The notes: generated from the letters alone by a model not told the origin. 64,000 nt of DNA from Chryseobacterium sp. (GCA_031277615.1 JAITMC010000028.1:32894-96893), one strand, 5' to 3'; numbered from the stretch's first letter, positions 1 to 7,915 are shown. Numbers and translations: made by a program.

Positions 1-429
1 GATATAAGGTTTTAATTCTTTTTCAAGAAAACCGATGAATTTATCCGAATGCCCTGTTGTAGGATAGTCTTTCTGCAGATCTTTTAAATCTGTATGAAAA
101 GTGAAATCTCTTTTTCTGTCGATATTGGCAATTCCCACCACAATGGTTTCCGGCATGGAATACATTTGATTGAAGAACTGCACCAATCCTGTAACATGAA
201 TAAAATCCTCATTCATGGATCCGTCCAGAAGGTAGATCACAGGATAAGCTTTTGTTTTATCATATCCCTGAGGCAAATAGATATTTAGCGTTCTGTCTTC
301 ATTTAAAGTTTTAGATTTAAATGTTCTTATCTCTCCTATTGTAAGCGGTTTTACTGTTGCAGTCTGCCCCGACACCATAAAATTCGCAGCCCATAAAATA
401 CTGCAGAAAATAAAAGCTTTTTTTATCAT
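1..429 (-). CDS. Putative secreted alpha/beta-hydrolase esterase, 3' part cut by window edge
   Basis: The reading frame starts at the ATG ending at 429 and stays open to base 1, giving about 143 residues without a stop. The first 22 residues form a hydrophobic signal peptide ending in SGQ. Next comes a region typical of the IroE/Fes-like putative esterase family: a beta-strand RTLNIYLPQGYD, then YPVIYLLDGS, then TIVVGIANIDR. The catalytic nucleophile elbow would lie beyond the window and cannot be checked. The family hydrolyses ester bonds (for example siderophore esters). The substrate here is unknown. Confidence 0.7.
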   Translation of the reverse strand, partial: MIKKAFIFCSILWAANFMVSGQTATVKPLTIGEIRTFKSKTLNEDRTLNIYLPQGYDKTKAYPVIYLLDGSMNEDFIHVTGLVQFFNQMYSMPETIVVGIANIDRKRDFTFHTDLKDLQKDYPTTGHSDKFIGFLEKELKPYI

Positions 430-480
430 GGATATACGTTGTTTTCTAATTGATAAGTCTGATATATTGTTTAATATTAT

Positions 481-1059
481 TTACTCTAAGTCCATAAAAT
501 CATATTCTACATCAGACCGATGATAGAGAATGAAGTTTTCTAATGTCTCAAAATATTTCATGATCTCTGATCTTTCCATTTTACTAGATTTCTGCATATT
601 CACATAAGAGCTATAGGAAGTATGCTTCCAGTCCTCAATTTGATTAACAAAACCATGATTGACAGGATTATTGTGAATATAATGCAATACCTTTAATAAA
701 TATTTTTCATCCCGAATTCTTTTTCTTTTTACCGTATTAAGAAAAAGAGCTCCTTTTCTATTGTACACCTTATTATAAGCTTTAGCATAAGCATTTAGCA
801 AATCGCTGAAAGATTTCATTAAAAAATGATGCTCATTTTCATGATTTATCTCATCAAAATTTTTAAACCTCAATAATAGATGAAAGTGATTAGGTAACAG
901 ACAATACGCATAAATATCAGCTACAGGAAGAATATATTTTTCTATTTTTTCCAGAAAATATTGATAATTTGAGGACTCACGAAATATAATTTCTGTCCCA
1001 TTGACATGAGAAAAAATATGATAGACGCCTTCAGATTCAAAACTTTCTGTGTTTAACAT
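481..1059 (-). CDS. REP-associated tyrosine transposase (RAYT, Y1/IS200-like superfamily)
   Basis: This 192-residue protein has the Y1 transposase fold features of TnpA_REP proteins. These are an N-terminal HIFSHVNG strand, the metal-binding HUH motif as HFHLLLR near residue 58, and a C-terminal YIHNNPV segment near residue 128, which in this family includes or borders the catalytic tyrosine. RAYTs are single-copy, vertically kept relatives of IS200 transposases that act on REP hairpins. A perfect palindrome lies just upstream of its start (1082-1114) and a half copy at 1252-1266, which supports this. It is convergent with nothing and follows paaY on the same strand. Confidence 0.85.
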   Translation of the reverse strand: MLNTESFESEGVYHIFSHVNGTEIIFRESSNYQYFLEKIEKYILPVADIYAYCLLPNHFHLLLRFKNFDEINHENEHHFLMKSFSDLLNAYAKAYNKVYNRKGALFLNTVKRKRIRDEKYLLKVLHYIHNNPVNHGFVNQIEDWKHTSYSSYVNMQKSSKMERSEIMKYFETLENFILYHRSDVEYDFMDLE

Positions 1060-1081
1060 TTTTAAATATGATGCTTAATTG

Positions 1082-1114
1082 AAACCTAACAGGTTTTGGA
1101 AACCTGTTAGGTTT
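1082..1114. repeat. REP-like perfect palindrome next to the RAYT gene
   Basis: Arms AAACCTAACAGGTTT (1082-1096) and AAACCTGTTAGGTTT (1100-1114) are perfect 15-bp inverted copies around a 3-base TGG loop. Each arm is itself a small hairpin (AAACCT, AAC, AGGTTT). This double-hairpin layout is that of REP/BIME units that RAYT proteins recognise. Confidence 0.85.
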
Positions 1115-1251
1115 AGATTTTCACTATAAATTTTTCACTAAGTAACTTCATTATCTCCATTTGAAGGTTCATGAAAAGTAATTCAGAGTATAAAATATGA
1201 AAGATACTTTTGAATTCTATACTAATCATCTTTTAATCTTATGCCTGATTA

Positions 1252-1266
1252 AAACCTAACAGGTTT
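1252..1266. repeat. Solo half of the REP-like palindrome, overlapping the paaY stop codon
   Basis: This is an exact copy of the 15-base arm AAACCTAACAGGTTT found at 1082. The paaY stop codon (1265-1267 on the minus strand) begins inside it. The stretch between the two copies (1115-1251) shows no gene. Confidence 0.8.
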
Positions 1267-1858
1267 ATTTCACATCATCCCAGATACTGTAATCTACAAT
1301 TTTTGTAGGGGTCTGCTGAACATATTCAGTAAACGGTTCGCAAGGAAGGATGGCTTCTTTCCCTTCTCTTGCCAGTTGCTGATAGAGTTTTGTTCCTTCT
1401 GTTTTCCAACGGATCATTTCATCGGAAACGTCACGGATGATCTTTGCCGGACTGCCGACAATCAATTTTCTCGGTTCGCATCTGAAATTGGCAGGCACAA
1501 AAGCCAAAGCTCCGACAATGCTTTCATCACCGATATACGCTTTATCCATCACCACAGAATTCATACCGATTAAACAGTTTTTCCCGATATGTCCGGAATG
1601 GATAATGGCACCATGCCCGATATGGGCGGATTCTTCCAAAATTGTTTCGATATTGGGAAACACATGAAGGGTGCAGTTTTCCTGAACATTGGTACCGTCT
1701 TTAATGATAATTTTTCCCCAGTCACCGCGTATTACCGCATTAGGGCCGATATATACTTCTTCACCAATTTCCACATTCCCGATAATGACGGCCTGCGGAT
1801 GAATGTAGGCCGAAGGTTTTATAATGGGCCTTATGCCGTGGTATGAGTAGATGTTCAT
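1265..1858 (-). CDS. paaY: PaaY-like gamma-class hexapeptide thioesterase
   Basis: The protein is 197 residues when started at MNIYSYHG. A further 11 codons upstream are open but encode the intergenic repeat, so the start at 1858 is preferred. Left-handed beta-helix hexapeptide repeats (VIIGNVEIGEEVYIG, then later turns) run from about residue 15 to 150, with the metal-binding histidines of the gamma-carbonic-anhydrase fold (ENCTLHVFP, AHIGHGAIIHSG). PaaY hydrolyses dead-end CoA thioesters such as 2-hydroxycyclohepta-1,4,6-triene-1-formyl-CoA during phenylacetate breakdown. Its place at the end of the paa operon supports the name over other gamma-CA-like proteins. Confidence 0.85.
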   Translation of the reverse strand: MNIYSYHGIRPIIKPSAYIHPQAVIIGNVEIGEEVYIGPNAVIRGDWGKIIIKDGTNVQENCTLHVFPNIETILEESAHIGHGAIIHSGHIGKNCLIGMNSVVMDKAYIGDESIVGALAFVPANFRCEPRKLIVGSPAKIIRDVSDEMIRWKTEGTKLYQQLAREGKEAILPCEPFTEYVQQTPTKIVDYSIWDDVK

Positions 1859-1865
1859 ATTTTTT

Positions 1866-1950
1866 AATTGAAAATTTAAGAATGAGATCATCTGAAAATG
1901 AATAGATCACTAAAGATTTTCAAATTTTCAAATGAACTCATTTTCAAATT
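1866..1950. repeat. Intergenic inverted repeat of the AATTTGAAAAT family (paaY/paaJ gap)
   Basis: AATTGAAAATTTAAGAATGA on the left faces CATTTTCAAATT-type sequence on the right (about 1915-1950), giving an imperfect stem. The same word family recurs in five other gaps of this operon. Confidence 0.75.
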
Positions 1951-1952
1951 GA

Positions 1953-3158
1953 TTATACTTTTTCAATGATCATTGCATATCCCTGTCCGACACCGATGCA
2001 AAGGGTACACAATGCATATTTTTTATTCTGTTTCTGAAGTTCCATTGCGGCAGAGCCTACAATTCTTGCTCCTGAAACTCCCAGCGGATGGCCGATAGCG
2101 ATTGCTCCTCCGTTCGGATTTATTCTTGTATCGTCGTCTTTTAAGCCTAAGCTTCTCGTTACGGCTAGTGCCTGTGCTGCAAATGCTTCGTTCAGTTCGA
2201 TGATATCCATATCTTCTAAAGACAGATTGAGTCTTTTCAGTAATTTCTGTGTTGCCTCAACAGGTCCGATTCCCATGATTCTCGGTTCTACTCCGGCTAC
2301 GGATGATCCTAAGATCTTGGCTTTTGGCTGAAGTCCGTACTTTTTCACAGCTTCTTCACTTGCCAGGATCAGGGCGGCGGCTCCGTCATTCATTCCTGAT
2401 GCATTTCCGGCGGTAACCGTTCCTTCTTTTCTGAATGCCGGACGAAGTTTGGCCAGTCCTTCCATAGATGATGAAGGCTTGATGAATTCGTCTTTCTCAA
2501 AAATAACAGGATCTCCTTTTCTTTGAGGAATTTCAACTTTTACAATTTCTTCTGCCAGTCTTCCGCTTTCCTGTGCTTTTGTAGCTTTCTGCTGGGACCA
2601 AAGGGCAAATTTATCCTGATCTTCCCTGCTGATCTGATGGATATCTGCAAGGTTTTCGGCTGTTTCGCCCATTCCGTCAACTCCATACATTTCTTTCATT
2701 TTCGGATTGATAAAACGCCATCCGAATGTGGTATCGAACATCTGGCTGTCTCTTCCAAAAGCGGCACTCGGTTTTGACATTACGTACGGAGAACGTGTCA
2801 TATGCTCTACTCCACCTGCAATATAAATTTCTCCTTCTCCGGCAGCAATGGAACGGAAAGCGTTGGCTACCGCAGACATTCCTGAAGCACAGAGCCTGTT
2901 TACCGTCTCACCTCCTATTTTATAGGGAAGTCCTGCAAGCAGAAGTCCCATTCTGGCCACATTTCGGTTATCCTCACCCGCCTGGTTGGCACATCCGAAG
3001 ATCACATCCTCGATCTCTTCAACAGGAACATTGGGATTTCTGGCGACCACCTCTTTAATCACAATGGCTGCCAGATCATCGGCTCTTACTTCTGATAATC
3101 CTCCCTGCAATTTGGAAACAGGGGTTCTCACATAATCTATAATGTATACGTTGTTCAT
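1953..3158 (-). CDS. paaJ: 3-oxoadipyl-CoA / acetyl-CoA thiolase (PaaJ/PcaF type)
   Basis: This full-length thiolase has 401 residues. It has the acyl-accepting cysteine in NRLCASGMSAV near residue 90, the GHPLGVSGAR histidine motif near residue 353, and the second cysteine in the C-terminal CIGVGQG. Thiolases of the PaaJ/PcaF group cleave 3-oxoadipyl-CoA to succinyl-CoA and acetyl-CoA, the last step of aerobic phenylacetate degradation. PaaJ also cleaves 3-oxo-5,6-dehydrosuberyl-CoA earlier in the route. The assignment to phenylacetate rather than fatty-acid oxidation rests on the operon. The upstream gap (3159-3300) has no gene and includes a TAACTGTTTACCAA word like that at 4789. Confidence 0.88.
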   Translation of the reverse strand: MNNVYIIDYVRTPVSKLQGGLSEVRADDLAAIVIKEVVARNPNVPVEEIEDVIFGCANQAGEDNRNVARMGLLLAGLPYKIGGETVNRLCASGMSAVANAFRSIAAGEGEIYIAGGVEHMTRSPYVMSKPSAAFGRDSQMFDTTFGWRFINPKMKEMYGVDGMGETAENLADIHQISREDQDKFALWSQQKATKAQESGRLAEEIVKVEIPQRKGDPVIFEKDEFIKPSSSMEGLAKLRPAFRKEGTVTAGNASGMNDGAAALILASEEAVKKYGLQPKAKILGSSVAGVEPRIMGIGPVEATQKLLKRLNLSLEDMDIIELNEAFAAQALAVTRSLGLKDDDTRINPNGGAIAIGHPLGVSGARIVGSAAMELQKQNKKYALCTLCIGVGQGYAMIIEKV

Positions 3159-3300
3159 TGTTTTATCATTTAACTATGTAACTGTTTACCAACATACTCT
3201 AAATTCATCTCTGTTACCGGTAACCTGTACATTTTTATTTAGGTATATTAACTTTATTGTTTCGTTATTTTTAATCTTGTTCTCCTGATCTTATTTGATC

Positions 3301-4008
3301 TCAATGCCCGGCTTCTTTCACTTCTATTCTTCTGTTTTTGACGTCATCCAGTGTATACACTTTATAAACGAAACTTTCTCCATAGATTCTTCTGGCATTT
3401 TCTTCCACCGTAGTGGAAAATCCGGCTTTTTTTCTTCTCTTATTGACATGTTCCGGGTCTTTTATCGGCCAGATATATTCTGTTTCATATTCTTTACCGT
3501 TTTCTTCCCAGAATTCGCCACTTCCCTGGCTTCCATAAATCTGCTCACGACCCGTCTGCATCAGGTACCGGTCTTCCATCGTCGCTGCCAATTGAAAGGG
3601 AATTTCTTTATTTTTTGCTGCTCTCTGAATAACCGGTAAGTATTTTTCTATTTTTTCTGAATGCTGAATCACATACCACGCCGATTGGTTTGCAGGCTCT
3701 CCTACCATACTTTTCCCCGGATAGCCATATTGTGAGATGATCTTTTCTATCTTCTGAAGATTTATACTGTCCTGAGCAGCCACCAAACCCCAGCCTTCCT
3801 TTGCTAATCTCTCTTTATCAATATTCAGTTCTTTTACCAACTCTTCTTTTTTTTCAGGAGTGGTTCCCGATTCAAAAAAAATCCTGTATCCCTGATCTGA
3901 TTTCATGATTTCATCAAGTTCTTTTTTCAATGCTGTATTCAGTTTCTGCTGTTGAGCATTGACAATCCCTGTCAGGAGGATTAAAAAGATGAATAGGATT
4001 TTTCTCAT
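3301..4008 (-). CDS. Secreted DUF6624-type protein of unknown function
   Basis: The protein has 235 residues, with a signal peptide (first 18 residues, ending VNAQ). A recognisable block GYPGKSMVGEPANQSAW followed by VIQH near residue 95-115 and an ATMEDRYLM stretch near 145 fit what I recall of DUF6624. No catalytic role is established. It lies inside the phenylacetate operon on the same strand, between paaI and paaJ, with gaps of 23 and 142 bases. A secreted protein among cytoplasmic CoA-pathway enzymes is odd, and co-transcription may be accidental. Confidence 0.6.
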   Translation of the reverse strand: MRKILFIFLILLTGIVNAQQQKLNTALKKELDEIMKSDQGYRIFFESGTTPEKKEELVKELNIDKERLAKEGWGLVAAQDSINLQKIEKIISQYGYPGKSMVGEPANQSAWYVIQHSEKIEKYLPVIQRAAKNKEIPFQLAATMEDRYLMQTGREQIYGSQGSGEFWEENGKEYETEYIWPIKDPEHVNKRRKKAGFSTTVEENARRIYGESFVYKVYTLDDVKNRRIEVKEAGH

Positions 4009-4031
4009 TCTGCCGGATTTATGTGGATAAA

Positions 4032-4454
4032 TTACAGCTCGGTTACTTTTTTCCCGATTTTATAAATCGTTCCAACGAATTTTGCGATCAGATCGTTATT
4101 CTGGTTGGTGATTTTAATATCATAAACTGCTGTTTTTCTGGTATCATTAACGAGACTACTTTCTGCTCTGAAAATATCCCCTTCTTTTCCGGCTTTGGTA
4201 AAATTGATGATACAGTTCAGGGCTACGGCCGCATCTCCGGTATTATTGGAGGAAAATGCCAGTGCAGAATCTGCAAAAGCGAATGTTACACCCCCATGCA
4301 CTGTTTTCAGCCCATTGATCATTTCTTTTTTGATCGGCATTTCTATCAGGCAGTAATTTTCTTTTACTTCAATCATCCTGATATTCATCCACTGGGAAAA
4401 ATAATCCTGATTGAACATATATTCTGCTACCTGTCTTGGATTCATTTCTGTCAT
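4032..4454 (-). CDS. paaI: PaaI hotdog-fold acyl-CoA thioesterase
   Basis: The protein is 140 residues, the normal size. The hotdog motif VHGGVTFAFADSA near residue 53-65 supplies the catalytic region of the PaaI family, which hydrolyses hydroxyphenylacetyl-CoA and related thioesters and so prevents CoA being trapped in the pathway. Its ATG overlaps the stop of the upstream gene by four bases (ATGA), which suggests translational coupling. An internal Met at residue 4 is an alternative start. Confidence 0.87.
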   Translation of the reverse strand: MTEMNPRQVAEYMFNQDYFSQWMNIRMIEVKENYCLIEMPIKKEMINGLKTVHGGVTFAFADSALAFSSNNTGDAAVALNCIINFTKAGKEGDIFRAESSLVNDTRKTAVYDIKITNQNNDLIAKFVGTIYKIGKKVTEL

Positions 4455-4768
4455 ACGTTTGTTATTTCTTCATACAGTTCATCGGATAACCTGTCATAAA
4501 GATTCATTGTTTTACCAAGAATCACCTGTTCATATGAAAGGTTGGTATCGGAATTCACGGCACTATTTTCAACATCATACGGAGCATTGAGGTCAATCCC
4601 GTTTTCACCTGCCAGCCTTTTAATCAACAGTCTGTATTTTTCATTGAACTTTCCCAATATTTCGAGTTTTTCCTGATCGTTATTCATAGAAAAAAGTTCC
4701 CGAATCAGGTATTCTTTTTCAATTAAAAGCCTGGTTTCCAGTTCTGCCCTGAATTCTTCTATATTCAT
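4451..4768 (-). CDS. Small conserved-looking protein of unknown function in the paa operon
   Basis: Started at the ATG ending at 4768 (MNIEEFRAELE) the protein is 105 residues. A longer TTG start at 4783 would add five residues from the flanking repeat and is less likely. The protein is acidic and predicted mostly helical, with no signal peptide, membrane segment or metal motif. Its stop overlaps the paaI start, so the two are probably translated together. I do not recognise the family. The tight coupling with paaI suggests a role close to it, but this is only context. Confidence 0.6.
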   Translation of the reverse strand: MNIEEFRAELETRLLIEKEYLIRELFSMNNDQEKLEILGKFNEKYRLLIKRLAGENGIDLNAPYDVENSAVNSDTNLSYEQVILGKTMNLYDRLSDELYEEITNV

Positions 4769-4788
4769 TTCTGAATGTAACAATTTAA

Positions 4789-4842
4789 CAGTTTACCAAT
4801 AAAAAGCTTTGATACGTTCAGCATTGTTATATTGGTAAACTG
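4789..4842. repeat. Perfect 13-bp inverted repeat between paaH and the small gene
   Basis: CAGTTTACCAATA (4789-4801) is matched exactly by its reverse complement at 4830-4842, with a 28-base loop. There is no T-run, so it is not a classical terminator. A related word, AACTGTTTACCAA, occurs near 3179 upstream of paaJ. Confidence 0.75.
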
Positions 4843-4860
4843 ATAGATTAGTATATTTTA

Positions 4861-5991
4861 TTATATTTTACGAAGCAAAGGGCTTTGTCTGTACCTTTCT
4901 TCCTGATATTCATTATAAAGATTCTGCAGCGTTTCTGAAATTTTTGAGTATCCGATTTCTTTTCCCCAGCCTAATAATCCTTTCGGATAATTTACGCCTT
5001 TCTGCATGGCCAGCTCAATGTCTTCATCGTTTGCAATCCCTAATCTTTTGGCTTCCACTGCTTCATTGATGAGCATGGAGATGATTCTTAAAAAGATTTG
5101 CTCATAAAGGGCATTATTTTTCTCTGCAACCGGTTTTTCTGCTCCTTCACGATAATCGTAGAAGCCTTTTCCGGTTTTTCTGCCATGAAGTCTGGCCTCA
5201 GACATTCTCTGCTGAAGCAATGAAGGCTTATATTTCGGGTCGTAGAAATAATCTTTGTAAACAGTTGTGGTTACGGCAAAGTTAACATCCACTCCGATAA
5301 GGTCCATTAATTCAAAAGGTCCCATTTTAAAGCTTCCGAGGGTTTTCATGGCTTCATCCACCTGTTCAGGAGTGGCGATATTTTCTTCAACAATTCTTAA
5401 TGCTTCTCCATAATAAGGTCTTGCAATTCTGTTGACAATAAACCCGGGAATATCTTTGGCAATCACAGGTGTTTTCCCCCAATCTTTCATGAGGGTATAC
5501 ATTTTTTCTGCTAAAGTTTTTTCGGTTAATAGAGATGGAATAATTTCCACCAAAGGCAACAGGGGTGCCGGATTGAAAAAGTGGATCCCGATAAAACGCT
5601 CAGGCTTTTTAAGTTCAGCTCCAAGAGACGTAATGGAAATGGACGATGTATTGGAACCAATAATACAGTCTTCAGAAACATAGGTTTCAAGCTCTGTAAA
5701 AACTTTGGTTTTGATGTCTTTGTTTTCGATGATGGCTTCAATGATCAGTTCACAGTCTTTGAAGTCTTTCAGTTCAGTAGCAATGGAAATATTGGATAAA
5801 ATTTCGACCATTTTTTCTGATGAAATTTTCTGTTTGTCAACCAGCTTGGTTAATGTTTTTTCCAAACCTACAGTTGCTGTTTCTACCTGTTTTGGATTGG
5901 CATCATAAACCCAAACCTTACATCCGTTTGTTGCTGCTACTTGTGCGATGCCGATTCCCATGGTTCCGGCACCTATAATTCCTACATTCAT
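4861..5991 (-). CDS. paaH: 3-hydroxyadipyl-CoA dehydrogenase (PaaH type)
   Basis: The protein has 376 residues. It begins with the Rossmann NAD-binding loop GIIGAGTMGIGIA and has the family signature IGIHFFNPAP near residue 140 with the catalytic histidine. The C-terminal dehydrogenase helices follow (GFIVNRIARPYY and the LMDLIGVDVN segment). It oxidises 3-hydroxyadipyl-CoA to 3-oxoadipyl-CoA. It is shorter than E. coli PaaH (about 475) but long enough for one NAD domain and both C-terminal halves. The start follows 20 bases after an AATTTGAAAAT-type repeat. Confidence 0.87.
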   Translation of the reverse strand: MNVGIIGAGTMGIGIAQVAATNGCKVWVYDANPKQVETATVGLEKTLTKLVDKQKISSEKMVEILSNISIATELKDFKDCELIIEAIIENKDIKTKVFTELETYVSEDCIIGSNTSSISITSLGAELKKPERFIGIHFFNPAPLLPLVEIIPSLLTEKTLAEKMYTLMKDWGKTPVIAKDIPGFIVNRIARPYYGEALRIVEENIATPEQVDEAMKTLGSFKMGPFELMDLIGVDVNFAVTTTVYKDYFYDPKYKPSLLQQRMSEARLHGRKTGKGFYDYREGAEKPVAEKNNALYEQIFLRIISMLINEAVEAKRLGIANDEDIELAMQKGVNYPKGLLGWGKEIGYSKISETLQNLYNEYQEERYRQSPLLRKI

Positions 5992-5997
5992 AGTTTT

Positions 5998-6035
5998 AAT
6001 TTGAAAATTTGAAAATGAGTTAATTTGAAAATTAT
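5998..6035. repeat. AATTTGAAAAT-family repeat, downstream side of the four-helix-bundle gene
   Basis: Two copies of AATTTGAAAAT are joined by TTGAAAATGAGTT. The same word ATGAGTTAATTTGAAAAT is found inverted, with one change, on the other side of the neighbouring gene (6387-6420). Confidence 0.8.
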
Positions 6036-6385
6036 TTAAATTTTGACGTAGAAATGATTTTAGAAAGAATTAATATAATTTCTTTTAAATTTTTAAACAA
6101 TTTCTCATCCGGAGAACTCAAAAACGGTGATTGTAAACACAATGAAAGCCAATATTCAGTTTCGTCTGCTTCTTTAGCAGCTATCTTTATTTTATGGATA
6201 AAATCGGCCTTACTTTCTGCATTTTGTGCTTCTCTTACATTGGCACCAATTGAAGTTCCTGATTTAAAAATCTGATTGGCAAGCGGAAATCTGTTTGCGT
6301 TATATAGCTCTTCAGAAAATTCAATAATATCCAATGTAAAACCGAAAGTTTTATCTATAATTATATTTTCTCTGTCGTTTCTCAT
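6032..6385 (-). CDS. Four-helix-bundle protein (23S rRNA intervening-sequence protein family)
   Basis: This 117-residue protein belongs to the S23/IVP four-helix-bundle family, also related to Avd of diversity-generating retroelements. Seen features are FTLDIIEFSEELY in helix 1, then the family hallmark FKSGTSIGANVREAQ near residue 42-56, then KIAAKEADETEYWL. Members are encoded inside intervening sequences of 23S rRNA or as solo genes in many Bacteroidota. No enzymatic role is known. It sits between paaG and paaH on the same strand, framed on both sides by inverted copies of one repeat, so it looks inserted into the operon rather than part of the pathway. Confidence 0.85.
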   Translation of the reverse strand: MRNDRENIIIDKTFGFTLDIIEFSEELYNANRFPLANQIFKSGTSIGANVREAQNAESKADFIHKIKIAAKEADETEYWLSLCLQSPFLSSPDEKLFKNLKEIILILSKIISTSKFK

Positions 6386-6386
6386 T

Positions 6387-6420
6387 TCCTCATTTTCAAA
6401 TTAACTCACTTTCAAATTGA
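6387..6420. repeat. AATTTGAAAAT-family repeat, upstream side of the four-helix-bundle gene
   Basis: CATTTTCAAATTAACTCACT then TTCAAATTGA is the inverted counterpart of the repeat at 5998-6035. It begins next to the start codon and ends at the paaG stop. Confidence 0.8.
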
Positions 6421-6421
6421 T

Positions 6422-7222
6422 TTATTTTCCTTTATAATCAGGTTTTCTTTTCTGTAAAAAGGCATTTACACCTTCTATGAAGTCTTCTGTTTCTGCCGCT
6501 TCCTGCTGAAGATCTCCTTCCAGTTCAAGCTGTTCTTTCAGCGTGTTGGTATAAGAACTGGCAAAAGCTTTCTTGGTTAGCTTAATAGCTGCCGTTGGCA
6601 TATTAGCCATTTTCCCAAGGATTTCCATTGATTTCGGAGCAAATTCCTCTTCTGTGAATACTTCTGCAACAAGACCATACGATTTGGATTCTTCGGCAGA
6701 TAATTTTTTACCGGTAAATGCTAAATAATTGGCTAATTGTCTACCTAAAAGTTTCGGTAAGAAATACGTTCCTCCTGTATCAGGAATCAGTCCGATATTG
6801 GAGAATGCCTGTGAGAAATAAGCTTTGTTATTGGCCAATACAAAGTCACAGATCAGGGCCAGCATCGCTCCTGCTCCTACTGCCGGACCGTTTACCAAAG
6901 CGATCACCGGTTTTTTGCAACGTGTAACTTCCATTACCAGGGGATTGTAGTAGTCTACTACAATTTTTCTGATGATATCGTTATCATGGTGCTCTTTTCC
7001 TACCACAAACGCTTCATCCAGATTCTGGCCGGAGCAAAATGCTCTTCCTCTTCCGGAAATGGCTACACATCTTACGGTTTCGTCTTCGCTGCACTCTTTA
7101 ATAAAATCTTTAAGATCAGACAAAGCTGGTTTTGTAAGGGCGTTCATCGTTTCCGGCTGGTTGAGGTAAGCAATTTTCAGCTTCCCGTCAAAATGCGTTT
7201 CAATATCAAGTTGTGTATACAT
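6422..7222 (-). CDS. paaG: 1,2-epoxyphenylacetyl-CoA isomerase (PaaG type, crotonase fold)
   Basis: The 266-residue crotonase has the oxyanion-hole segments GRAFCSGQNL near residue 60 and NGPAVGAGAM near 112. It also has the PaaG-specific GLIPDTGGT, whose Asp is the catalytic residue of PaaG. It shares YNPLV and the C-terminal EGVNAFLQKRKPD with PaaG as I remember it, and this favours PaaG over PaaF. PaaG converts ring-1,2-epoxyphenylacetyl-CoA to the oxepin form. No second crotonase (PaaF) and no PaaZ lie in the window. Confidence 0.87.
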   Translation of the reverse strand: MYTQLDIETHFDGKLKIAYLNQPETMNALTKPALSDLKDFIKECSEDETVRCVAISGRGRAFCSGQNLDEAFVVGKEHHDNDIIRKIVVDYYNPLVMEVTRCKKPVIALVNGPAVGAGAMLALICDFVLANNKAYFSQAFSNIGLIPDTGGTYFLPKLLGRQLANYLAFTGKKLSAEESKSYGLVAEVFTEEEFAPKSMEILGKMANMPTAAIKLTKKAFASSYTNTLKEQLELEGDLQQEAAETEDFIEGVNAFLQKRKPDYKGK

Positions 7223-7359
7223 AGTTTTTTATTTTTTTTATTTAACAATGCACTAATTTAACAATATAAATCAACGTAGCGGCTTACAATTTTGTAACAA
7301 TCAGACAGATTAACAATGCTGTAAATATAAACCGGTATATTGATCAGTTGTTACATATA
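7223..7359. other. paaG/paaD gap with TTAACAAT words
   Basis: There is no gene here. TTAACAAT occurs several times (near 7242, 7258 and 7311) without a clear stem. This gap lacks the AATTTGAAAAT repeat of the neighbouring gaps. Confidence 0.5.
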
Positions 7360-7824
7360 TTAATGACATTTAAAATAATCAAACGGCTCCAGACAGTCTA
7401 AGCACTGATAAGAAGCCTTACATAAAGTAGACCCGAACCGGCTGATCTGTTTGGTATGTTCCGAACCGCATCTCGGGCACTTTTTCGGTTTCCCGATGTG
7501 GTTTTCGTCTGCTCCTTTTTCAGGAGGGGTGATTCCGAAGGCACGAAGTTTTTCTCTTGCTTCATCGGTCAGCCAGTCTGTCGTCCAGATCGGAAACATC
7601 TTGGTCACCACTTTCGCATCCCAACCATTTTCCTTCATCATTTTAATGATATCATCTTCAATGGTAAACATTGCAGGACAGGCAGAATAAGTAGGCGTAA
7701 TGGTTACTTCGCAGGTATTGTCACCTGTAACCTGCGCATCTCTCACGATTCCCAATTCCACGATATTGATTACCGGAATTTCCGGATCGGGGATTGTTTC
7801 TAATAACTGTAATAGGTTGTTCAT
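7360..7824 (-). CDS. paaD: PaaD, metal-cluster assembly factor of the phenylacetyl-CoA epoxidase
   Basis: The protein has 154 residues. The N-terminal MIP18/DUF59 domain has the DPEIPVINIVELGIV motif and YSACPAM with the conserved cysteine. The C-terminal zinc-ribbon-like part has CPRCGS and CLDC. PaaD is needed for maturation of the multicomponent monooxygenase, probably the iron-sulfur cluster of PaaE or the diiron centre of PaaA. It follows paaC with a 91-base gap that holds an inverted repeat. Confidence 0.9.
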   Translation of the reverse strand: MNNLLQLLETIPDPEIPVINIVELGIVRDAQVTGDNTCEVTITPTYSACPAMFTIEDDIIKMMKENGWDAKVVTKMFPIWTTDWLTDEAREKLRAFGITPPEKGADENHIGKPKKCPRCGSEHTKQISRFGSTLCKASYQCLDCLEPFDYFKCH

Positions 7825-7828
7825 TATT

Positions 7829-7907
7829 AATTTGAGAATTAAATCATTTGAAACTTAAAATGAAATGTGTACATCATTTTCAAATTAACTTATTTTCAAA
7901 TTGTATC
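7829..7907. repeat. AATTTGAAAAT-family inverted repeat (paaD/paaC gap)
   Basis: AATTTGAGAATTAAATCATT on the left faces CATTTTCAAATTAACTTATT then TTCAAATTG on the right. The arms are imperfect inverted copies separated by about 25 bases. Confidence 0.75.
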
Positions 7908-7915
7908 ATTATTTT

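Noticed and set aside
6032-6385. Diversity-generating retroelement (Avd-like accessory protein).
   Set aside because: No reverse transcriptase, template repeat or variable repeat is in the window. The gene fits the wider IVP family.
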